A stretch of 64,000 nucleotides of DNA, taken from NCBI GenBank assembly GCA_903850425.1, contig CAINLR010000093.1, positions 55,594-119,593 on the forward strand, given 5' to 3'. This DNA comes from an uncultured Verrucomicrobia subdivision 3 bacterium (lineage in GTDB: Bacteria > Verrucomicrobiota > Verrucomicrobiia > Limisphaerales > UBA11358). Shown in pieces: positions 38,911-46,388 of the stretch (positions within the stretch are counted from its first letter, which is position 1; each line of letters opens with the position of its first letter). Under the pieces are notes generated by a model. That model saw nothing but the letters and a program-made list of their open reading frames with translations, searched no databases and was not told the DNA's origin. Both the position numbers and the translations under genes were made by a program.

Positions 38911-40119
38911 GTATTATTGTCCGCTTCCTGCGTCACCCACGCTGCCGCGCCGCAAAAATTCTCCGGCGCGACTCCACTTGAATGGTCGCAGCGGCTCGCG
39001 GTTTCCGAGATGACGCGCCGAGGCGATTCGCTGGCGTGGAAACCGGGCGGCAAGGCGAAATGGGATTACACCGCCGGACTGTTCACGCTGTCGTTGCTCA
39101 AGTTGAACGAGGTTGCGCCCGATGCGCGCTATGTGCCTTTCGTCACCAATGCCATTGGCTCATTTGTCTCAAAGTTCGGCGAGATCGCGACGTATCGTCG
39201 GGACGAATTTCAACTGGACGCTTTGAATCCGGCGAAAACGATGCTTGCCTTGTGGCAGACCGGCACCAATCACGATGAGCGCTATTTCTTCGGCTGCGCA
39301 AAACTCGTGCTCCAGTTTGAGCATCAGCCGCGCACGTTCGATGGCGGCTTCTGGCACAAGCAGAGATACACCAATCAAATGTGGCTCGATGGCATTTACA
39401 TGGCCGCACCGTTTTTTGCCGCGATGGGGCCAAACCTCAAGGATCCGGCCGCGGCTTACGACGAAGTGGCCAAACAAATTCGCCTGATTGATCAACACAC
39501 CTACGACGCCAAGACCGGTTTGAATTACCACGGCTGGGATGCGGTCAAGGTTCAGCCGTGGGCGAATCCGGCGACCGGTTGTTCCTCCAATTTTTGGGGC
39601 CGCGCGATGGGCTGGTATGCGATGGCGCTGGTGGATGTGCTGGATAATTTCCCGACGAACCATTCGGCGCGTCCGCAGATCATCGCCACGCTGCAGAAGC
39701 TGGCCAAAGGCGTCGTGAAGTGGCAGGACGCCCAGACCGGCGTCTGGTGGCAGGTGATGGATCAGGGCGATCGCAACGGAAATTATCTTGAAGCCACGGC
39801 GTCCGCGATGTTCGTCTATGCGCTGGCGAAAGGCGTGAATCACGGTTACCTGTCGCGCGAATATACCCCGGCGATTGAGAAGGGCTATGCCGGCGTCATC
39901 GCACAATTCATCAAGCCCGATGGCGAAACGCGCTGGTCGCTCACGCAATGCTGTTCCGTCGCCGGCCTCGGTGGCTCGCCCAGCAACGGCAAATATCGCG
40001 ACGGCAGTTTTGAGTATTACATCGGCGAGTCGATCGTGAACAACGATCTCAAGGGTATTGGGCCGTTTATCTTGGCGGGGATTGAAATGCAGCAATTGCT
40101 TCGTGGGAACTCAAACTAG
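38827..40119 (+). CDS. Exported GH105 unsaturated rhamnogalacturonyl/uronyl hydrolase
   Basis: This is a 430-residue glycoside hydrolase of the GH88/GH105 alpha6/alpha6-barrel type. It removes the unsaturated uronate left at oligosaccharide ends by lyases. The family core is visible in DYTAGLFTLSLL, MWLDGIYMAAPFFA (the Asp is the likely acid/base), the W-G-R-A-M-G-W-Y-A-M segment, and the later GNYLEATASAMFVYAL and GIGPFILAGIEM. The N-terminus (residues 15-40) is hydrophobic, ends L-S-A-S-C and could be a lipoprotein signal. The first 25 codons coincide with a simple-sequence inverted repeat, so the true start could be slightly different. It follows kduD by 8 bp. Confidence 0.9.
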   Translation: MNEECRMMNGQPLGRRFFHHSSFIILTLVLLSASCVTHAAAPQKFSGATPLEWSQRLAVSEMTRRGDSLAWKPGGKAKWDYTAGLFTLSLLKLNEVAPDARYVPFVTNAIGSFVSKFGEIATYRRDEFQLDALNPAKTMLALWQTGTNHDERYFFGCAKLVLQFEHQPRTFDGGFWHKQRYTNQMWLDGIYMAAPFFAAMGPNLKDPAAAYDEVAKQIRLIDQHTYDAKTGLNYHGWDAVKVQPWANPATGCSSNFWGRAMGWYAMALVDVLDNFPTNHSARPQIIATLQKLAKGVVKWQDAQTGVWWQVMDQGDRNGNYLEATASAMFVYALAKGVNHGYLSREYTPAIEKGYAGVIAQFIKPDGETRWSLTQCCSVAGLGGSPSNGKYRDGSFEYYIGESIVNNDLKGIGPFILAGIEMQQLLRGNSN

Positions 40120-40147
40120 CAACAGGCAGTCATTGTGCCGCGGGGGG

Positions 40148-40246
40148 AAAGCGGCGGAGGGCCGCCGCACTCCAGGACGCTCGCGCGAGGTTCCGTCACA
40201 TTGCGGCCGCGGAGCGTCTTGGACTGCGCCAGTCCTCTGGCGCTTT
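40148..40246. repeat. Palindromic element with 34-nt arms
   Basis: The left arm, AAAGCGGCGGAGGGCCGCCG then CACTCCAGGACGCT (40148-40181), mirrors the right arm at 40213-40246 at 27 of 34 positions. Several differences are paired so that internal mini-hairpins (GCGG-CCGC on the left, CCAG-CTGG on the right, read in the same sense) are kept. It lies in the 256-bp gap between the two GH105 genes. Confidence 0.75.
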
Positions 40247-40375
40247 TCTCCGGATAACCGGGCGATTGATGCACCGAGTGGCATGGCCAAACTATTCCGA
40301 CCTTGCGCGTTGTCCCGTTCCCCATTTTATCGTTTCGACAATGAAAAGGGCTTCTGCTATTGGAATGGCCAGCAC

Positions 40376-42727
40376 ATGAAACCACTTCGCCTCCTCACCG
40401 CCGCGCTCGGCGCGGGATTGTTGTTCTTCAACTTGGTTCCCGCCGGCGCGCAGTTGCCCGCCACCGAGCCGGTCATACCGAAGCCGTTGGTCACGACCAA
40501 CCCGGCGGATGCGATCACCCCCGCTACAGTCCTTAACGTGATGCAGCGTGTGGCCGATTGGCAACTCGCGAATCCGTCCAAACACCGCGCCGATGACTGG
40601 ACGCAGGGCGCGGGCGACGCGGGCATGATGGCGCTCGCGGGAATTTCCGGCGACGCCAAGTATCGCAACGCCATGCGCGCGATGGGCGAGACCAACGGCT
40701 GGAAGCCCGGTCCGCGCAAGTTCCATGCGGATGATCATTGCGTGGGCCAGACCTACGCCGAGCTCTATTTTCTCTGGCGCGAGCCGAAGATGATTGCGCC
40801 ATTGCAGGCGCGCTTTGATGACATCCTCGCGAATCCGCCGACCGCGCCGAGCCTCGATTTCACGCAGCCCAAGGCCAAGGCTCAGGAATACTGGGCCTGG
40901 TGCGACGCGCTCTTCATGGGGCCGCCCTCGTGGGTGCGGCTTTACACCGCCACCGGCGACGAGAAGTATTTAGACTTCGCGGTCAAGGAATGGTGGCACA
41001 CCACGGATTATCTCTACGACAAAGACGAGCATCTCTATTTCCGCGACAGCACTTACTTCAAGAAGACCGAGGCCAATGGCAAAAAAGTTTTCTGGGGCCG
41101 CGGCAATGGCTGGGTGATGGGCGGCCTCGTCCGCACGCTGCAATACCTGCCGACGAATCATCCGGACCGTGCGCGCTTCGAGCAATTGTTCAAGGACATG
41201 TCCGCCAAGATTCTGACCTGCCAGCAGCCGGACGGACTTTGGCGCGCAAGCCTGCTCGACCCGGACAGTTATCCGCTCAAGGAAACCAGCGGCTCCGGCT
41301 TCTACACCTACGCGCTGGCCTGGGGCGTGAATCAAGGGCTGCTCGACCGCGCGACGTTTGAACCCGCCGTGCGCAAGGCGTGGGCGGCGCTAGTCGGCTG
41401 CGTGGATGCGGATGGCAAGCTGACGCACGTCCAGCCCATCGGCGCGGACCCGAAAAAGTTTGCGGAGGACTCCACGGAAGTTTACGGCGTCGGCGCGTTC
41501 CTGCTCGCGGGGAGTGAGATTTATCGGATGGCGGTGATGGGACAATTTACCAAAGAGCCGGAAGCTTTATTGAAGTTTAGAGTTTCAAACCCGTCCAAAT
41601 TTTACCGGGAAGGTGAAACAGTTGAATTGCAGCTTGGTAGTAGTAGCTCAATGATTCTGGATCAGGTTTCTATTTTGGAAGGTAAAACTTCGCGGATACT
41701 TGATTCTCAAATAGTAAAGAGGCTCCAAAACACGAACGCCCCAGGAGTTTTGTTTCAAGTTGATTTAGCGCCCGAAGAATCAAAAACATTTTTACTTTTT
41801 GAATCTCGTGCATTGGCCGCCGTGCCGCCGCCCATCGTGAAGACGTTTGCCCGTTATGTGCCCGAACGCTTCGACGATTTTGCGTGGGAGAGCGACCGCA
41901 TTGCGCATCGCATCTACGGCCAGGCGCTCATCAAGGCCGAGGGCACCGTCAGCAGCGGCGCGGACGTCTGGATCAAAAAAGATCGCGGCCTCATCGTGGA
42001 CACGATGTATGCCACGAAACATTATCACGAGGACAACGGCTCGTTCATGGATGATTATCGCGTCGGCAAAAGCCGCGGCTGCGGCGGTCTCGGCATTTGG
42101 GACGGCAAAAAACTTTTCGTGTCGAGCAACTGGAAAAACTGGAAGCTCATCACCACCGGCCCGATCCGCTCGGAATTTGAGCTGACCTACGACGCGTGGG
42201 ACGCCGGCAATGGCCGCAAGGTTTCCGAAGTGAAACGCTTCAGCATTGACGCCGGCTCGTGGCTGACGAAGGTGAGTAGCACGATTTCCAGCGACGACAA
42301 ATCGCCGCTGACCCTCGGTGTGGGCCTGGCCGAGCGCGCCTGCCCGACGAACCGCGAGGAATTCATCGCGCACGATCAGGCCGAAGGCTGGATGACTTAT
42401 TGGCAGCCGGAAGATCAGCCCAAGGGCACCACCGCCGTGGCGTTTCTGCTGCCCAAAGGCGCCGTGAAGGAATTCACCAACGACGCTCCCGACATGCCGG
42501 ACAGCGTGAAGCACGCCGCCGTGCCGCAGCCGACGCATGAGGGTTATCCGCCCATCCGCACGCAACTCGCCGTCACGCAGGCGGAGGTGGACAAGCCGTT
42601 CACCTACTACTTCGGCGCGTGCTGGGATCGCAGCGGCGACTTCACGAACCATGTGCAGTGGGAAAGTTATCTGAAGCGCTTCGCCGAGCGCCGCGACCAA
42701 CCGTTGCAGGTGACGGTGGGGAATTAA
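40376..42727 (+). CDS. Exported GH105-DUF4861 fusion protein
   Basis: This protein has 783 residues from ATG 40376, where a standard signal peptide begins (M-K-P-L-R, cleavage near A-G-A-Q). Residues 40-390 form a GH105 barrel with DDHCVGQTYAELYFLW, WCDALFMGPPSWVRLY, GRGNGWVMGGL and GSGFYTYALAWGVNQG. Residues 480-783 match a DUF4861 domain (FDDFAWESDRIAHRIYG, YHEDNGSFMDDYRVG, YYFGACWDRSGDF). Both families occur in pectin and ulvan utilisation loci. The joining segment (about residues 398-480) is much more AT-rich than either domain. It probably acts in the periplasm on unsaturated uronyl oligosaccharides. The longer upstream frame is repeat sequence. Confidence 0.9.
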   Translation: MKPLRLLTAALGAGLLFFNLVPAGAQLPATEPVIPKPLVTTNPADAITPATVLNVMQRVADWQLANPSKHRADDWTQGAGDAGMMALAGISGDAKYRNAMRAMGETNGWKPGPRKFHADDHCVGQTYAELYFLWREPKMIAPLQARFDDILANPPTAPSLDFTQPKAKAQEYWAWCDALFMGPPSWVRLYTATGDEKYLDFAVKEWWHTTDYLYDKDEHLYFRDSTYFKKTEANGKKVFWGRGNGWVMGGLVRTLQYLPTNHPDRARFEQLFKDMSAKILTCQQPDGLWRASLLDPDSYPLKETSGSGFYTYALAWGVNQGLLDRATFEPAVRKAWAALVGCVDADGKLTHVQPIGADPKKFAEDSTEVYGVGAFLLAGSEIYRMAVMGQFTKEPEALLKFRVSNPSKFYREGETVELQLGSSSSMILDQVSILEGKTSRILDSQIVKRLQNTNAPGVLFQVDLAPEESKTFLLFESRALAAVPPPIVKTFARYVPERFDDFAWESDRIAHRIYGQALIKAEGTVSSGADVWIKKDRGLIVDTMYATKHYHEDNGSFMDDYRVGKSRGCGGLGIWDGKKLFVSSNWKNWKLITTGPIRSEFELTYDAWDAGNGRKVSEVKRFSIDAGSWLTKVSSTISSDDKSPLTLGVGLAERACPTNREEFIAHDQAEGWMTYWQPEDQPKGTTAVAFLLPKGAVKEFTNDAPDMPDSVKHAAVPQPTHEGYPPIRTQLAVTQAEVDKPFTYYFGACWDRSGDFTNHVQWESYLKRFAERRDQPLQVTVGN

Positions 42728-42813
42728 ATTGGAGCGCGGCTGTGTGCAAAGCACCAGTTGCAGCACGCTATCCATTCAAGCGGCATTTTTATTCGGGAAT
42801 AGGTTGAAGAAAA

Positions 42814-42872
42814 GTAGGCGGAGCGGCAGCTCCGCCCTACCAACCAGGTGGGGCTGCGCTGCTGCGCAGCCC
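42814..42872. repeat. Two adjacent perfect small palindromes
   Basis: GTAGGCGGAGCGGCAGCTCC and GCCCTAC (42814-42840) form one hairpin; GGGCTGCGC-TGCT-GCGCAGCCC (42851-42872) forms a second. They are followed by two direct copies of CCCAAATCTCCGCA. The region separates the GH105-DUF4861 gene from the convergent eda gene. Confidence 0.7.
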
Positions 42873-43049
42873 AAATCTCCGCAAGCCCAAATCTCCGCAT
42901 CGAAAGATGCGAGCACCAGAGCAGCCCATCAGGCCAATAATTCTAAGCGCAGGAAGAGCTGGGATCGGCCACGATGATCTGGTTGAACTGCATGCTTCCC
43001 GCTTGAACCACGCGCTGCGGCTGGAGCTGCAGACACAGCCGCGCTCCGT

Positions 43050-43688
43050 TCAAGCCTTCGCCGCCGCCACCACCTTCATGGCCTCGGCGGTGAGCGTGGT
43101 GATTTTGCTCCACGCTTTCTCCGCCACGAGTTTGCGCTCGGCCATCCAGGAGCCGCCGACGGCAGCCACTTGCGGCACCGCGAGATAGTTCGGCAGCGTC
43201 GTCGCCGTAATGCCGCCGGTCGGAATAAACTTCACGCCGGTGTGACCGAACGGACCCGCGAGTGCCTTGAGCATGGCCACGCCACCGGCGGCTTCGGCGG
43301 GAAAAAACTTCAGATACTTGCACTTCAAATTCAGCGCGCGGTCCACTTCGGTCGGCGTCATGATGCCGGGAAACAACGGTAGGCCGCTGGTCGCCGCCGC
43401 GCTGATAACCGCTTCATTCAAGCCGGGCGAAACGCCGAATTGCGCGCCGGCAGCCACCGCCTGCTGGACTTGATATGGCGTCAGCAACGTGCCCGCGCCC
43501 ACGATGGCGCTGGGCAGTGCGGTGCGGATGCGCTTGATGGCTTCCGCTGCGCTGGCGGTGCGGAAGGTGACTTCGATGCAATTCAATCCGCCCGCGAGCA
43601 GCGCTTCGGCCAGCGGCACCGCGTCGTCCGCATGGTCAATGACCGCCACGCAGATGAGCCGTTGTTGGAGAAAGGATTCGGTGTTCAT
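43050..43688 (-). CDS. eda: 2-dehydro-3-deoxyphosphogluconate (KDPG) aldolase
   Basis: This cytoplasmic class I aldolase splits KDPG into pyruvate and glyceraldehyde-3-phosphate, the last step of uronate catabolism and of the Entner-Doudoroff path. The 212 residues are the usual length. Active-site features are E39 and R43 in CIEVTFRT, GAGTLL (64-69), VSPG and the Schiff-base lysine K127 in LKFFPAE, with IPTGG downstream. It is convergent with the GH105-DUF4861 gene and not in the kdu transcript, but its role completes the same pathway. No KDG kinase is found in the window. KDPGal aldolase activity is a possible alternative. Confidence 0.93.
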   Translation of the reverse strand: MNTESFLQQRLICVAVIDHADDAVPLAEALLAGGLNCIEVTFRTASAAEAIKRIRTALPSAIVGAGTLLTPYQVQQAVAAGAQFGVSPGLNEAVISAAATSGLPLFPGIMTPTEVDRALNLKCKYLKFFPAEAAGGVAMLKALAGPFGHTGVKFIPTGGITATTLPNYLAVPQVAAVGGSWMAERKLVAEKAWSKITTLTAEAMKVVAAAKA

Positions 43689-43754
43689 AAGTTGATGGGG
43701 TGATGATACACGTTCGTGTGGTGTTGTGAATGTGAAATTAGGCGGTGAATTGTG

Positions 43755-43782
43755 TTTTTAATTTTTAATTTTTAATTTTTAA
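43755..43782. repeat. Four tandem copies of TTTTTAA
   Basis: Perfect heptamer repeats end 7 bp before the start of the VOC gene, in the spacer where a promoter and ribosome site belong. Slippage could change promoter or leader spacing. No classic ribosome site is seen between the repeats and the ATG. Confidence 0.75.
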
Positions 43783-43789
43783 TTCAGTC

Positions 43790-44185
43790 ATGAATATCAC
43801 CGTCGAACACATCGCCATCCCCGCCACCAATCCCGTCGCGCTGAAAAGCTGGTATGAACGCGTCCTCGGCGCGAAACCGGTTTTCGACAACGGCCAGACA
43901 CCGCCGACGTGCCTGATTGCGTTGGGCAGCGTGTGGTTTGAGATCTATCAAGCGGAGGTGCCGTTGCCGGAGCGCGGCAATAACAAGCTCGCGGGGTTCC
44001 GTCACCTGGCGCTGCGCGTGCCGTCCATCGCGGCGGCGAAAGCGGAGTTGGAAACGCGCGGCGTGAAGTTCACGGAAGAAGTCCGGCCCGCCGCCGGCGG
44101 CGGCAGAGTTTTGTTCTTCGAGGATGCCGAAGGCAACCTGCTGCACTTCGTCGAGCGGACGGCGGACTGTTCCCTGGGCAAGTAA
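43790..44185 (+). CDS. VOC (glyoxalase/bleomycin resistance) superfamily protein
   Basis: This 131-residue protein has the paired beta-alpha-beta-beta-beta fold of the vicinal oxygen chelate superfamily. Candidate metal ligands fall at the four canonical places, H7, E51, H72 and E122, as in glyoxalase I. The reaction is unknown; members include glyoxalases, dioxygenases and isomerases. It is cytoplasmic with no leader. It is divergent from eda, with a (TTTTTAA)4 tract directly upstream that may affect expression. Two palindromes follow it. Confidence 0.85.
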   Translation: MNITVEHIAIPATNPVALKSWYERVLGAKPVFDNGQTPPTCLIALGSVWFEIYQAEVPLPERGNNKLAGFRHLALRVPSIAAAKAELETRGVKFTEEVRPAAGGGRVLFFEDAEGNLLHFVERTADCSLGK

Positions 44186-44231
44186 AGATGGCGAGGGAAA
44201 TTTACTTCCACCGAACTCAGAAAGCAGATCC

Positions 44232-44290
44232 CGGTAGCGGAGGGCAGGCTTACAGCCTGCCCACCGCAATGAGCCGACGACTTCGTCGGC
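44232..44290. repeat. Palindromic pair after the VOC gene
   Basis: CGGT and ACCG enclose GGCAGGCT-TAC-AGCCTGCC (44243-44261), followed by GCCGAC-GACTTC-GTCGGC (44273-44290). There is no T-run. It resembles the other intergenic hairpin elements of the window. Confidence 0.65.
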
Positions 44291-44311
44291 GATTCAATTC
44301 GCAAAAAAGGG

Positions 44312-46078
44312 ATGGCAAGAATTCCGCTGATGGATGAATATGCCTGCATGTCACCAACCGAGAATGGCATCAGTCCGGTCGCCTCCATGGACGAAATTCA
44401 AAAGTCGTGGCACGACCTGACCCTGCGCGTCGAGCAACTGGAGACGGGGAACAGCGCGCTCGAACACGAAAACAAGTCCCTGCGCCAGTTGCTGGAACGC
44501 GCGATTGAACATCGCAAAAAATCCCACGCCGATTTGGTGAACCTGCTCACGACGCTGGTGAGCAAACTGCCGCTGAATGACGTGGGCGTGATCGTCTCGC
44601 GGTTGGTGGAACATAACGTGCAGGTCGGCGATGTCTGCGCCGCGCTGGTCCACGGCAAAAACGATGACGCCATGCTGCAGCCCGCGATTCTCAAGACGCT
44701 GGACAAAACCAAGCGCGAGCTGAATGCCGCCATCCCGCCGCTCGTCGAGGAACTCATCCGGCTGGACGCGCCGCTGGAGGCGGCGATGCTGCAAGGGTTG
44801 ATCACCTCGCCCGAGTCTTTCTTTACGCCGACGGTCGTCCGCGCCAGCCGTTGTTTCGTGAAAGGCCAGATCCCGCGCGAAAAAATCGTGAAGGAATACG
44901 GCGAGGAGTCGCTGGTTTTTTTCAAGGACCTGACGACCGACCCGAAATTCAATCCGCGTCCGAAACTGGCGGAAGTGCTGCTTGGGTTCGCGCCCGATTT
45001 TGAGGGGCTGCTCCAGCAACATCCCAACGTGTGCGCCGCCCGGCGAACGGAACTCGTGGCGTTGCACGAGCGGATTCGCCAGAGCCGCACGGCGCGCGCG
45101 CAAAAAAACGCGTTTCTAAAACTGTCCTTCGTCCTCGAACTGCTGCATTACTACGAGAACCAGAACACCGAGTCGCCGGACGTGGTTTTCGCGCAGCGCC
45201 TGCCGCCCTTGATCGAACAAATCGTGGTCACCAGCGAATCCAACATTCCGGATGAAAAACTGATCCTCCAGGCCGAGGCATTGCTGGCGTTCATCATCAG
45301 CGCCGACTACCGCCACGCGGTCATCAACAATTTCGGCAAGGCCAGCGGCCTGGCCAAAACGCAACGGCTGATCCTCACTTTTCGCGCGGCGAGCTTCAAC
45401 GAGCACGATCCGCTGACCGCCGAGTTCGTGCGGCATCTGCTGGCGCTCGAAAAAATTCCGCGCGCCGAAACCTTCATCACCGTCCTGCGCTTGCTGGCCG
45501 CCGACCGGCAGAAGGTCCTCATCCGCGCGATGATCAACTCGGGCAAGCTGCGCAAGGAAGAAGCGGAACCGCTCGGCAAAGCCATTGCCAAACAACTCGG
45601 TTTGCCCGAGTCGGAAATCACACCCAAGGTCGAGGCGGCGGGCGCCCCCGACCCGGCGGGCGCGACGGGCTGGGCACACATCAGAACCTTGATCAGCAAC
45701 CGCGCCACCCCCAATGAAGTCACGGCGGCCATCCGCGACCGGTTGCACGCGAAATTTGACGACGACGAAGTCAAGCAGAGCTGGCTCACGCTCGCCGAGT
45801 CCGACCCGATGGTGTTCGTCCGCGTATTCTGCCTGCTGCCGTATCTGCCCGACGGCCAGACCGACCCCTTTGCCCGCGCGGTTTTGGAATCGTTCTCCAA
45901 CCGGCTCACGCACGAAAAATATGCCACCACCTACACCAAAGTGGTGCAGGCGCTGAAGAATCTTTTCAAAGTGAAGGCGGACAGCCCGGCGCTCATCAAC
46001 TTTCTGGCGCTGGTGAAATGGGTGGACCCGGAGGCGGCCGAAAAAATTTCCCGGGACATCGGCGTGACGGGGCACTGA
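44312..46078 (+). CDS. Conserved-looking hypothetical protein, alpha-helical
   Basis: I do not recognise this 588-residue protein. It has no signal peptide or membrane segment and is almost entirely helical. A short coiled coil (about 32-70, L-T-L-R-V-E-Q-L-E-T and L-E-H-E-N-K-S-L-R-Q-L-L) precedes repeated two-helix patterns that suggest an alpha-solenoid scaffold. A Pro/Ala-rich linker near residues 445-455 separates two halves, the second starting WAHIRTLISNRATPNEV. ATG 44312 is used; ATG 44330 and 44348 are in frame and possible. It is convergent with the sensor kinase gene across a dispersed element. Function unknown. Confidence 0.75.
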   Translation: MARIPLMDEYACMSPTENGISPVASMDEIQKSWHDLTLRVEQLETGNSALEHENKSLRQLLERAIEHRKKSHADLVNLLTTLVSKLPLNDVGVIVSRLVEHNVQVGDVCAALVHGKNDDAMLQPAILKTLDKTKRELNAAIPPLVEELIRLDAPLEAAMLQGLITSPESFFTPTVVRASRCFVKGQIPREKIVKEYGEESLVFFKDLTTDPKFNPRPKLAEVLLGFAPDFEGLLQQHPNVCAARRTELVALHERIRQSRTARAQKNAFLKLSFVLELLHYYENQNTESPDVVFAQRLPPLIEQIVVTSESNIPDEKLILQAEALLAFIISADYRHAVINNFGKASGLAKTQRLILTFRAASFNEHDPLTAEFVRHLLALEKIPRAETFITVLRLLAADRQKVLIRAMINSGKLRKEEAEPLGKAIAKQLGLPESEITPKVEAAGAPDPAGATGWAHIRTLISNRATPNEVTAAIRDRLHAKFDDDEVKQSWLTLAESDPMVFVRVFCLLPYLPDGQTDPFARAVLESFSNRLTHEKYATTYTKVVQALKNLFKVKADSPALINFLALVKWVDPEAAEKISRDIGVTGH

Positions 46079-46181
46079 GCCAAGCCCTCCGTCCTTGCGC
46101 GCAACGACCAACTGCAATCACGTCGCGGCCAACTTGCAGGACACCGGCTTATCAACTTGAGCGTTCAAGTGGTGCCTGTTT

Positions 46182-46324
46182 TTAGCACCGGGCTTCAGCC
46201 CGGAGTGACCTATCGGCAGCGAGAGTCAGCCGTTTTAACGGCTTGGTGTAAGTGGCAAAAGCCGTTAAAACGGCTCGCGTCTCCAGCCTTGAACCGGTCA
46301 CCGCGCTGAAGCCCGGTGCTAATG
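46182..46324. repeat. Dispersed four-stem-loop element, copy 3
   Basis: TTAGCACCGGGCTTCAGCCC at the left and GAAGCCCGGTGCTAA at the right form the outer stem. Inside are AGCCGTTTTAACGGCT and AGCCGTTAAAACGGCT hairpins, which here are nearly identical to each other. It lies between two convergent stop codons. Confidence 0.85.
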
Positions 46325-46388
46325 AAAAAGGCCGGTCCGTCTCAGCTGGATCGCGAAATAGAATTACCAAGCCAAGCTCCCGCTCCGA

